DNA from: Pithys albifrons albifrons
Taxonomy: Eukaryota > Chordata > Aves > Passeriformes > Thamnophilidae
Assembly (NCBI RefSeq): GCF_047495875.1
Contig: NC_092471.1
Location: 21,327,809-21,391,808 of the forward strand
DNA length: 64,000 bases
Direction of reading: 5' to 3'
Position 1 is the stretch's first letter; every line of letters starts with the position of its first letter. Positions 40,233-59,581 of the stretch are shown piece after piece. The translations under genes were made by a program, and so were the position numbers. The notes under the pieces were generated by a model. It saw only the letters and a program-made list of their open reading frames with translations, ran no database searches and was not told the origin of the DNA.

Positions 40233-40693
40233 TATAAGGAAATCAGGTTGGGCAAGCAGCAAGGCCCAAAGGAAAGCAAAGGCTGGCAGAGCTGCAAGGT
40301 CCCAGCTCCGGGGTCCCCAATCCCACAGAGGCACCGCATCCAGAGGAGGAAAAGGGGTTTTAAATGCCATGGAGCAAAGCTCAAGCACCAGCCACCTTCG
40401 GCCATCACAATGCCTGACCTCCTTGCCCCTCTGATGTCCTGGCCACTCGCTGCCCACTGGCCCCAAAGTGTGCCATGGACCCCCACTGTGACACAGGGAA
40501 GTGTGCTGGCCAAGCTCCTCCTGGCCTCTTAAGTAAATCTAGAAACCGGAACTTGGTCAGGGGATTTGATGTTTGTGGTTACTGGATGCAATGGTGGCAG
40601 CCGAAGAGCTCCCAGTAACCAGAGTCTGCAGCCCCTGGGATGGACTCAGTCCTTTGCCACAGAGTAAACAGGACGGCTCTGTGCTCACAGTGC
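40233..40693. other. Intergenic, no gene seen
   Basis: No feature recognised. Confidence 0.5.
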
Positions 40694-40765
40694 CACAGAA
40701 TCACGGAATAGTTTGGGCTGGAAGGGACCTTTAAAATTCACCCAGTCCAAACCCCTGGCATGGTG
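40694..40765 (-). mobile_element. CR1 LINE 3' end, short
   Basis: CACAGAATCACGGAATAGTT, then TGGGCTGGAAGGGACCTTTA, is a reverse-complement CR1 terminus. Confidence 0.9.
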
Positions 40766-41554
40766 GAGAACAAATCAGGAGACAAGATCTGGGGTCATAA
40801 ATTGAGATTCGGATCATAAAACAGAGATAATCTTTGGGCAGGATTCTACTGTGGGCTCAGAGCAAGAAGAGAAGTTTTTTCCTCCTGGGACACCAGACAG
40901 GACGCTAGTGGAGGCCTACATGGAGCAGGGCACCACCATCCCTGTCTTGGGAAGGAGCAGCTGCCAAACCTTTATGCCAGGGGCCAAAGCTCCTCAAGGA
41001 TACAGGCCTCCCTGGCTACTGGGGAGCTCTCAAAGGAGGGGATAATGGGGGTCCATGGCTCTTCACTGTGGAACTGAAAACCCAGAAAATGCTTTGGGAA
41101 CATGCCAGCTGCAGTATGGACGGGCAGTGGGACCATCTTCAGTGCTGCCTCCATGCTCAGAGGCCACCCCCCACATAACCACCACCCACCCATCACATAA
41201 CCACCATCCACCACACAACTACCGCCAGCGCTCACCAAGCCCAAGGGCTCCATGCATTATCCACTCCACCAGGGAAGCTACCGAGCCTCAGCCACCCAGA
41301 AAGGTCTTCCTGGAAGGCACTGCTCAGTGGCTCTGGTTCTCTAGACCAGCTGCCAGCAGGCTCCAGAACCCATCCCTCCTGTCCTAACCTGTGTCTTGTG
41401 GGACACACTAGCTGTCCCCTGACCACCATGGCACCTCAAGTCACCCCAAAACCCACCCCAGCCTTTCCAGCCCCCAAAGGAAGACAGAACCACCCAGGTG
41501 ACAAGCCACTTGGGAAGGGATGAGAGCCACCGCCAAGGAGCTGCTCCAGCTGCT
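40766..41554. other. Region downstream of the MID2 polyadenylation site, no gene seen
   Basis: Lies just beyond the predicted 3' end of MID2. Apart from the simple repeat at 41168-41224, nothing is recognised. Confidence 0.5.
41168..41224 (+). repeat. CACATAACCACC-type simple repeat
   Basis: Three to four diverged CACATAACCACC/CACC units downstream of the MID2 polyadenylation site. Confidence 0.75.
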
Positions 41555-41773
41555 CTCACGCACACTGGAGCTCACCACCAGCAGTTTATTTCCAGCTGTG
41601 GCTCGAGGTTCTTCCACTTTTCCCTTAAAAGAAGACAGAGCTGGTTGTGGATGGCGCTTGATTGCTGGGGCGTTGCGGCGGGTCTCCGGTGTGGCTGCCA
41701 GCAGGCAGCTCCGACCACTGGCACCCACTGGCACGGCCAGTGCCACAGCAGGGCACGGGCAGGCCTGGGCAGC
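41555..41773 (-). other. MID2: MID2 3' UTR (predicted)
   Basis: On the minus strand the region after the TAG stop runs about 200 nt to an AATAAA signal. A GT-rich element (GTGTGCGTGAG, about 41555-41568) follows, as expected of a cleavage site. This predicts a short 3' UTR. A longer form using more distal signals cannot be excluded. Confidence 0.6.
41585..41590 (-). terminator. MID2 polyadenylation signal AATAAA
   Basis: Canonical AATAAA on the minus strand, about 185 nt after the stop codon, with a GT-rich downstream element 17-30 nt further on. Confidence 0.7.
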
Positions 41774-42199
<426 letters not shown>

Positions 42200-42249
42200 T
42201 CAGCACCCTCCAGCCCCCAGCACAGAACCCAGCCCAGTTCTGATGTGCA

Positions 42250-42327
42250 GCACCCTGTGCTTTGAGAGCCCATCTGCCTGTGGAAGGGGCACCCTGTGCT
42301 TCCAGAGCCCAACTGTCTGTGGAAGTG
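42250..42327 (+). repeat. Two-copy 39-bp tandem repeat in MID2 intron
   Basis: GCACCCTGTGCTTTGAGAGC and GCACCCTGTGCTTCCAGAGC begin adjacent 39-bp units. They sit in the short intron between the PRY and SPRY exons. Confidence 0.85.
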
Positions 42328-42411
42328 GCACAGCAACAGATTCATATGCTCGAAAAGCATCTGGCAGATGCTAGACTGGGAAAGCATCCCCCCTCCCACA
42401 GGTGGTGCCTA

Positions 42412-43732
<1,321 letters not shown>

Positions 43733-43737
43733 GGGGG

Positions 43738-44428
43738 TGTTGTAGTTTGGGATTATTATGTAAATTCTCTCCCCTGCCACTTAACTGCCCAGGCCAGCGG
43801 TTGACAAAAGAAGTAGTTAACTGTGATCGCTGGGGTGGGGGCAGGTTTGTCTCTTTTGGTTTTTTTTTTTGGATATTCTCCTCAGTCTTGGCTCGGCGGA
43901 ACGGGGGAGTGGGGGCTCCAAGGAGGCAGGCTGCCCTGCTGGTTACTGCTGGGGTTTTCCCTGGCTGTCTTGCCGCTGCCTACTTCGGATTACTTTTTTC
44001 CTGCCGTGCTGCTACCTGCCTTGGATTTGCTGCTGGTCGCTCGTACCTTTTCTGCTTCTTGGACGGGGAACACAAGGGAAAGAGACTGAGTCCATCTGAA
44101 AGCCCACTGCTCGTCTGTTTCGCTGGAGAGGGACTGAAACTCACTCTGCAGCCAGCGGGCTGTGACAAGGACACTTAAGTATAACCTTTTCTCCCGGAGG
44201 AAAACCTGCTGGGTTTTGTTGTTGTTGTTTTTTTTTTCCTCTTATGGTGTTGGGGAAGTGGGTTGCACTAGTCTGTTTACATATATATATATATATATAT
44301 AGCAGTTATCCTTCTTGTATTAAAATTCCTTTTCTTAAATTTGATAAAGAGTGGTGTGATTATTGAGGAGGAGGCCCCTCCCCTGCTTGTGGGTAAAACA
44401 TTTTGGTTTTTCCCCTCAAACCGAGACA
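43738..44428 (+). repeat. 5' LTR of the provirus
   Basis: 691 bp from TGTTGTAG to CCGAGACA. It contains a TATAA (44180-44184), a 10-T tract (about 44228-44237), (AT)10 (44281-44300) and an ATTAAA polyadenylation signal (44319-44324), which suggests U3-R-U5 boundaries near the right end. It carries the target duplication GGGGG on its left. An open frame runs through much of the LTR. Confidence 0.95.
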
Positions 44429-44433
44429 TTTCT

Positions 44434-44453
44434 TGGCGCCCAACGTGTGGGGC
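44434..44453 (+). other. Primer binding site (tRNA-Lys type, imperfect)
   Basis: Five bases after the LTR comes TGGCGCCCAACGTG, the first 14 bases of a Lys(1,2)-type primer binding site. Two extra bases (TG) follow before GGGGC, so full 18-nt pairing would be interrupted. Confidence 0.75.
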
Positions 44454-44491
44454 TTGTAAACAAAGAAGGATAACTGCTATTTTGTGGCACC

Positions 44492-46150
44492 ATGTGGGTC
44501 TTGAGCTTAGAGTTCATCAGGACCATCCTGTATAATATATTGGCTTTTTGTTGGTACAAATTCATGCCAAAAGGAGCGGCAGGTTTAAGTCTTATCAACA
44601 AATCAATGAGCAAAACTCAAATAGCCGCAATTATTATTGAGTTCTTACTCTGGATTTATGGTGCCATGAATTCGATGCCTTTGGATGTCATGTGGGTGGT
44701 GCTCTCCAGGCTGTTTTCCTGCCGCAACCTAAGCTGCTACCTCTGGGGATTCAGTGATAATAGTACGGACCCTTGGGAAGGAACAAAGGGGAATCTCTTC
44801 TCCCAACCCTTTGTCCATTCCCCATTCAAGTCTGCTACAACAGCTTTTGAGATGTTTAAATTCTCCCTGGATGCCAGAGATATCTTGCTCTTTATGGTTT
44901 TTCTGCAGGGTTGTATCCCTGCAGCTTACAGAATGTTTGAAGGTAGGGCCAGGGTTTTTCCAGAATGCATTCAGAAACCTAGCCCAGTGAAGGGGGAAAA
45001 GCGAGAGAATAAAACCCCTGATGCCACAGTGAAGGGAGAAAAGGATGAGGCTAAACCAGGAGGACAGGCCAAGCCTATGGAAGTTGCCCCTATTCAGAAA
45101 AGGAAATATAAGACCAAATTAGACCATCCAGCAGACGATGAGGGGGCTGCTGCACCTCCACAGCAAGCAGACCCAGAGCCTGAGATTATCACTGAGTCAT
45201 TGTCATTTGATAATCTCCGTAGTTTGCGGAAAGACATTGCTCGACACCCGGGTGAGCCCATCCTGACTTGGTTGATCCGAGTTTGGGACCTTATGGGTGA
45301 AACCTTACAACTGGATGGTGCTGAAGCCAGGTTTTTGGGGGCTCTGGCCCAGGACGTGGCTATTGAACAGGTGTTCGTGAGGGAATCAAAGCCCCTTTCA
45401 CTCTGGGCACGACTTCTAACGAGTGTAAGAGAGAAGTTTGTTTATAGAGAAATCCTGCAGGAACATCATATTAAGAAGACTTGGAAGACGATGGAAGAAG
45501 GAATTTTACGTCTGAGGGAGATGGCAATGATGGACGTGCTTTTTGGAAGAGGTGGGCAAGCCAATAATGACCCTGACAAGGTCAGATGCACACCACATAT
45601 GTGGTGGGACCTTTCACGCTCGGGGCCAGCTGAATACACCGATTTCCTGGCATCCATGTATAGAGAAGAGAACCATGAAACAGTGGGCGCAGTAGCAAAT
45701 AAGCTCCAGATATATGAAAGCATGACCCACAGCCCAATGCAGGCCCGTATTTCTGCTGTAGAGACATTGGTTGAGAGTCTCAAGACGCTGCCTGCAGAGG
45801 TAAAAGCGATCAGAGAGGAAATTAGGGAAAGTCTCCAAGTGGCACCAGTGCGAATGAGAACCTCTGAAGTCAGAGCCAGACGCCCCCCAGCCAGAGGAAG
45901 TAGACAGACCTCACGAACTGAGATGTGGTACTTCCTGGCCAAACATGGAGAAGACATGGGACGGTGGGATGGGAAACCCACCCGTGCCCTTGCAGCCCGA
46001 GTACAAGAACTGAAGGAGAATGGAAGAAGGTCAGTGAGAGTAAGTGCAGTCCCAGTTTCCCACGGGCAAGAATCTGACCCACAGGAGGGCACCTCCCAGG
46101 TGTACTCATCGAGAAAAGGTTCTGACCGCTATGACCAGGATCAGTGTTAG
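44492..46150 (+). CDS. gag: Gag polyprotein (provirus, intact ORF)
   Basis: The ORF has 552 codons from ATG 44492 to TAG 46148-46150. The first 165 residues or so are unusual for Gag: a hydrophobic N-terminus (FIRTILYNILAFCWY) is followed by further hydrophobic stretches (IAAIIIEFLLWIYGAM and ILLFMVFLQGCIPAAY). A charged, proline-rich linker (residues about 165-235) precedes a capsid-like helical region (about 235-415). A predicted coiled coil (AVETLVESLKTLPAEVKAIR, about 418-450) and an arginine-rich tail (RARRPPARGSR) follow. No CCHC zinc knuckle is present. The start lies only 63 bp after the LTR. The next ORF continues in the same frame past the TAG. Identity rests on position and layout. 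The N-terminal segment could instead be a fused accessory region. Confidence 0.8.
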   Translation: MWVLSLEFIRTILYNILAFCWYKFMPKGAAGLSLINKSMSKTQIAAIIIEFLLWIYGAMNSMPLDVMWVVLSRLFSCRNLSCYLWGFSDNSTDPWEGTKGNLFSQPFVHSPFKSATTAFEMFKFSLDARDILLFMVFLQGCIPAAYRMFEGRARVFPECIQKPSPVKGEKRENKTPDATVKGEKDEAKPGGQAKPMEVAPIQKRKYKTKLDHPADDEGAAAPPQQADPEPEIITESLSFDNLRSLRKDIARHPGEPILTWLIRVWDLMGETLQLDGAEARFLGALAQDVAIEQVFVRESKPLSLWARLLTSVREKFVYREILQEHHIKKTWKTMEEGILRLREMAMMDVLFGRGGQANNDPDKVRCTPHMWWDLSRSGPAEYTDFLASMYREENHETVGAVANKLQIYESMTHSPMQARISAVETLVESLKTLPAEVKAIREEIRESLQVAPVRMRTSEVRARRPPARGSRQTSRTEMWYFLAKHGEDMGRWDGKPTRALAARVQELKENGRRSVRVSAVPVSHGQESDPQEGTSQVYSSRKGSDRYDQDQC

Positions 46151-46180
46151 AGGGGCCCTGCCTCTAGCCAGGTAGAGGCA
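46148..46180 (+). promoter_or_regulatory. Possible stop-codon readthrough signal between gag and pro-pol
   Basis: The gag stop TAG (46148-46150) is followed by an 8-nt spacer (AGGGGCCC) and a perfect 7-bp hairpin: TGCCTCT (46159-46165), an 8-nt loop, and AGAGGCA (46174-46180). Pro-pol is open in the same frame. The loop segment CCAGG could pair with CCTGG at 46220-46224 to make a pseudoknot. The layout resembles gammaretroviral readthrough sites. Function is inferred. Confidence 0.5.
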
Positions 46181-49100
46181 CGGGACAACCGTGTCTATTG
46201 GACTGTGTGGATTCGATGGCCTGGTACATCAGACCCACAAAAGTATAAGGCTTTGGTTGATACTGGCGCTCAATGCACATTAATGCCATCAGGACATGTG
46301 GGCTCAGAAACTATTTCTATTTCTGGGGTGACAGGGGGATCTCAAGAGTTGACTGTGCTAGAAGCTGAAGTGAGCTTGACAGGGAGAGATTGGCAGAAAC
46401 ACCCCATTGTGACTGGTCCAGCCGCCCCATGTATCCTGGGCATTGACTACCTCAGGAATGGATATTTTAAAGACCCAAAGGGGCATAGATGGGCTTTTGG
46501 AATAGCCACTGTACAGACAGAAGGGATTGAACAATTGAACTCATTGCCAGGTCTCTCAGAAAGTCCTTCTGCTGTTGGACTGTTGAAAGTTGAGGAACAG
46601 CAAGTGCCAATTGCCACCACGACAGTGCACCGTCGGCAATACCGAACGAACCGTGATGCTGTGATCCCCATCCATAAGATGATCCGTGAACTGGAGAGCC
46701 AAGGGGTGGTCAGCAAAACCCACTCACCCTTCAACAGCCCCATCTGGCCTGTGCATAAGTCTGATGGAGAATGGAGATTGACTGTGGACTATCGTGGCTT
46801 GAATGAAGTTACCCCACCGCTGAGTGCCGCTGTGCCGGACATGCTGGAGCTCCAGTATGAACTGGAGTCCAGGGCAGCAAAGTGGTATGCCACTATTGAC
46901 ATTGCTAATGCGTTCTTCTCCATTCCTCTGGCACCAGAGTGCAGGCCACAGTTTGCTTTCACCTGGAGGGGCGTGCAGTACACCTGGAACCGACTACCCC
47001 AGGGGTGGAAACACAGTCCAACCATCTGTCATGGACTGATCCAGACTGCACTGGAGAAGGGTGAGGCTCCAGAACACCTGCAATACATTGATGACATCAT
47101 TGTGTGAGGGGACACAGCAGAAGAGGTTTTTCAGAAAGGAGAGAAAATCATCCAGATCCTTTTGGGAGCTGGCTTTGCCATCAAACGGAGTAAGGTTAAA
47201 GGACCAGCCCAAGAGATCCAGTTCCTGGGAGTGAAGTGGCAGGATGGACGCCGTCAGATTCCAACAGAAGTCATCAATAAGATCACAGCAATGTCTCCAC
47301 CTACCAGCAAAAAGGAAACACAAGCCTTCCTGGGTGCCATAGGGTTCTAGAGGATGCATATCCCAGCATACAGTCAGATCGTAAGCCCTCTCTACTTGGT
47401 AACCCGTAAGAAGAATGATTTCCACTGGGGCCCTGAGCAGCAACAAGCCTTTGACCAGATCAAGCATGAAATTGCTCAGGCTGTAGCCCTTGGACCAGTC
47501 AGGACAGGACCAGACGTACAGAACATGCTCTACTCCGCCGCCGGGAATAATGGCCTGTCTTGGAGCCTTTGGCAGAAGGTGCCTAGTGAGACTCGAGGCC
47601 GACCACTTGGATTCTGGAGCCGAGGCTACAGAGGATCTGAAGCCAACTATACCCCCACAGAGAAAGAGATCCTAGCCGCCTATGAAGGAGTCCAAGCCGC
47701 CTCAGAGGTGATTGGCACAGAAGCACAGCTGTTTCTGGCACCTCAACTACCAGTGCTGAAGTGGATGTTGTCAGGACAGGCTGCCTCTACACATCACGCC
47801 ACTGATGCTACCTGGAGCAAGTGGATTGCCCTGATTACGCAGCGCGCCCGTATAGAAAAATCAAATCGCCCTGGGATCCTGGAAATCATCACAAACTGGC
47901 CTGAAGGTGAAAATTTTGGTCTAGCAGATGAAGAGGAAGAGCAGGTGACACGTGCGGAAGAAGCTCCACCATACAATCAATTGCCAAAAGAGGAAATACG
48001 CTACGCCCTCTTCACCGATGGCTCCTGTCGCATTGTAGGGACTAATCGCAAATGGAAAGCAGCTGTATGGAGTCCCACACGACAAGTTGCAGAAGCTACT
48101 GAAAGAGAAGGTGGGTCGAGTCAGTTTGCAGAGCTTAAAGCCGTGCAGTTGGCCCTGGACATTGCTGAACGAGAGAAATGGCCAAAGCTTTACCTCTACA
48201 CCGACTCATGGATGGTAGCCAATGCTCTCTGGGGATGGTTAGACCGATGGAAGAAAACCAATTGGAAACGCAGAGGGAAACCCATCTGGGCTGCCGATAT
48301 ATGGCAAGATATTGCCACCCGAGTAGAGAAGCTGATTGTGAGAGTCCGCCACGTAGACGCACACGTGCCCAAAAATCGGGCCAATGAGGAACATCTCAAC
48401 AACCAACAGGCAGACCGAGCTGCGCAAGTGAAAGTATCACAGACAGATCTGGACTGGCAGCACAAGGAAGAGCTGTTCTTGGCTCGATGGGCCCATGATG
48501 CCTCGGGCCATCAAGGCAAAGATGCCACTTATAAATGGGCACGAGACCGAGGGGTGGATTTAACCATGGACATTATCTCTCAGGTTATCCACGACTGCGA
48601 GACATGTGCTGCCATTAAGCAGGCTAAGAGAGTGAAGCCCCTGTAGTATGGTGGGCGCTGGGATAAGTATAAGTACGGGGAGGCCTGGCAGGTTGACTAC
48701 ATCACACTGCCACAGACCCGCCAAGGCAAGCGCTATGTGCTCACCATGGTGGAAGCAACCACAGGGTGGCTGGAGACACACCCAGTGCCTCACGCCACTG
48801 CTCGGAACACCATCCTAGGCCTGGAAAAACAAGTGCTGTGGCGACATGGCACCCCAGAACGAATTGAGTCAGATAATGGAACTCATTTCAAAAACAGCTT
48901 AGTTGCTACCTGGGCGAGAGAACATGGCATTGAGTGGGTGTATCATATCCCCTACCATGCACCAGCTGCCGGGAAAGTTGAGCGGTGTAATAGACTGTTG
49001 AAAACCACTTTAAAGGCGTTGGGTGGAGAGACTTTCAAACACTGGGATCAACACTTAGCAAAAGCTACATGGCTAGTCAACACTAGAGGCTCTGTCAATC

Positions 49101-49330
49101 GAGCCGGCCCTGCCCAATCAGAACCCCTTCACACTGTAGATGGAGACAAAGTCCCTGTAATACACCTGAGAGGTATGCTAGGGAAAACAGTCTGGATCAA
49201 CCCTGCCTCAGGCAAAGGCAAACCCATTCGTGGAGTTGTCTTTGCTCAAGGATCTAGTTCCACCTGGTGGGTGATGCAGGAAGATGGAGAGACACAATGT
49301 GTACCTCAAGGGGAACTTATCTCTGGGTAA
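46151..49330 (+). pseudogene. pol: Pro-Pol of the provirus (protease, RT, RNase H, integrase) with three internal stops
   Basis: One reading frame, the same as gag, runs to TAA 49328-49330. It is interrupted only by TGA at 47105-47107, TAG at 47348-47350 and TAG at 48644-48646. Protease: LVDTGAQCTL at about 46254-46283, with CILGIDYL after it. Reverse transcriptase: SPIWPVHKSDGEWRLTVDYR, LPQGWKHSP and YIDD (47084-47095), with the first stop four codons after YIDD. RNase H: FTDGS, AELKAVQLALD, LYTDS, HVDAH and NQQADRAA. Integrase: the HHCC finger (HDASGH...CETC), then the catalytic D in DYIT, the D in SDNGTHF and the E in GKVERCN. No dUTPase is seen. All motifs are present and no frameshift was found, so inactivation is by nonsense changes alone. 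The separate open segments are 46205-47107, 47162-47350, 47354-48646 and 48737-49330. Confidence 0.9.
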
Positions 49331-49429
49331 ACGACTCATATTACTGTATTTGTAAACACTTAATTATTTGAAAGAAAATTTAAGTTTAATGTAGAGTATC
49401 GGCATGGAAGAGAATTTAGGGGTGGATAA
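49331..49429 (+). other. Region between pol and 3' LTR (no env)
   Basis: Only 99 bp. A purine-rich run (GGAAGAGAATTTAGGGGTGG, about 49406-49425) may be the polypurine tract priming plus-strand synthesis. There is no room for an envelope gene. Confidence 0.6.
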
Positions 49430-50119
49430 TGTTGTAGTTTGGGATTATTATGTAAATTCTCTCCCCTGCCACTTAACTGCCCAGGCCAGCGGTTGACAAA
49501 AGAAGTAGTTAACTGTGATCGCTGGGGTGGGGGCAGGTTTGTCTCTTTTGGTTTTTTTTTTTGGATATTCTCCTCAGTCTTGGCTCGGCGGAACGGGGGA
49601 GTGGGGGCTCCAAGGAGGCAGGCTGCCCTGCTGGTTACTGCTGGGGTTTTCCCTGGCTGTCTTGCCGCTGCCTACTTCGGATTACTTTTTCCTGCCGTGC
49701 TGCTGCCTGCCTTGGATTTGCTGCTGGTCGCTCGTACCTTTTCTGCTTCTTGGACGGGGAACACAAGGAAAAGAGACTGAGTCCATCTGAAAGCCCACTG
49801 CTCGTCTGTTTCGCTGGAGAGGGACTGAAACTCACTCTGCAGCCAGCGGGCTGTGACAAGGACACTTAAGTATAACCTTTTCTCCCGGAGGAAAACCTGC
49901 TGGGTTTTGTTGTTGTTGTTTTTTTTTTCCTCTTATGGTGTTGGGGAAGTAGGTTGCACTAGTCTGTTTACATATATATATATATATATATAGCAGTTAT
50001 CCTTCTTGTATTAAAATTCCTTTTCTTAAATTTGATAAAGAGTGGTGTGATTATTGAGGAGGAGGCCCCTCCCCTGCTTGTGGGTAAAACATTTTGGTTT
50101 TTCCCCTCAAACCGAGACA
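49430..50119 (+). repeat. 3' LTR of the provirus
   Basis: 690 bp, colinear with the 5' LTR. Differences found by eye: A44014/G49705, G44078/A49769, G44260/A49951, and a T-run one base shorter near 49686. All the same signals are retained, including (AT)10 at 49972-49991. It is followed by the GGGGG duplication at 50120-50124. Confidence 0.95.
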
Positions 50120-50124
50120 GGGGG

Positions 50125-59218
<9,094 letters not shown>

Positions 59219-59390
59219 TAGAATCACAGATTGGTTTGGGCTAGGCGAGACCTTCAAGATCATCTCGTTGCAACTCCCTGCCATGGGCAGGGACACCTTC
59301 CACTAGCCCAGGTAGCTCCAAGTCCCATCCAAGCTGACCTTGGACACTGTCAGGGATGGGGCAGCCACAGCTTCTCTGGGCAACCTGAGA
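59219..59390 (-). mobile_element. CR1 LINE 3' fragment beside a MID2 exon
   Basis: ATAGAATCACAGATTGGTTT, then GGGCAGGGACACCTTCCACT and GGGGCAGCCACAGCTTCTCT, show a CR1 3' end. It has the same orientation as MID2 and begins about 48 bp after the donor of the 144-bp exon. Confidence 0.85.
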
Positions 59391-59437
59391 TTCCTTCCCG
59401 AAGGGAACTGTAGCCCCTGCAGCACATGGTGACTTAC

Positions 59438-59581
59438 TGATGAAGTTGGCCTGGCCGGTGAAGATGGTGTACTGGAGCTCATAGGAGCTGACGCTGAACT
59501 CGTCCTCTGAGATCCAGTGCACAGTGATGGTGTCATGGGAGGCTGTGCAGAGCTCCTCGCGGACTGATGGTGGGTTTGGTG
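59438..59581 (-). CDS. MID2: MID2 exon (first half of FN3 domain)
   Basis: The 144-bp exon runs from acceptor CTGCAG|CACCAAAC (59581) to donor TTCATCA|GTAAGTC (59438). It encodes [20 protein letters not shown], then [20 protein letters not shown] and TGQANFIS. These are the A-E strands of the FN3 domain, with the conserved Trp in the VHW motif. In-frame reading continues past the donor for 60 codons into CR1 sequence, which would matter only if the intron were retained. Confidence 0.95.

Larger units (their letters stand above)
43738..50119 (+). mobile_element. Near-complete endogenous retrovirus (ERVL-like, env-less provirus)
   Basis: A 6382-bp provirus is bounded by two almost identical LTRs and a perfect 5-bp target duplication GGGGG (43733-43737 and 50120-50124). 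The order is 5' LTR, primer binding site, gag, protease, reverse transcriptase, RNase H, integrase, 3' LTR. There is no env ORF: only 99 bp separate the integrase stop from the 3' LTR. The 5-bp duplication, lack of a Gag zinc knuckle, single-frame gag-pro-pol and polymerase sequence flavour (VTRKK...WGPEQQQAF) suggest class III/ERVL affinity. The Lys-type primer site is not the typical mammalian ERVL one, so classification is provisional. It lies antisense inside the largest MID2 intron of the window. LTR divergence is about 0.4%, so insertion is recent. Confidence 0.95.

Noticed and set aside
45466..46092. 208-codon minus-strand frame inside gag
   Set aside because: Shadow of the intact gag ORF. 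No independent signal.
49331..49429. Possible env remnant
   Set aside because: Under 100 bp and no envelope-like coding. The family copy simply lacks env here.
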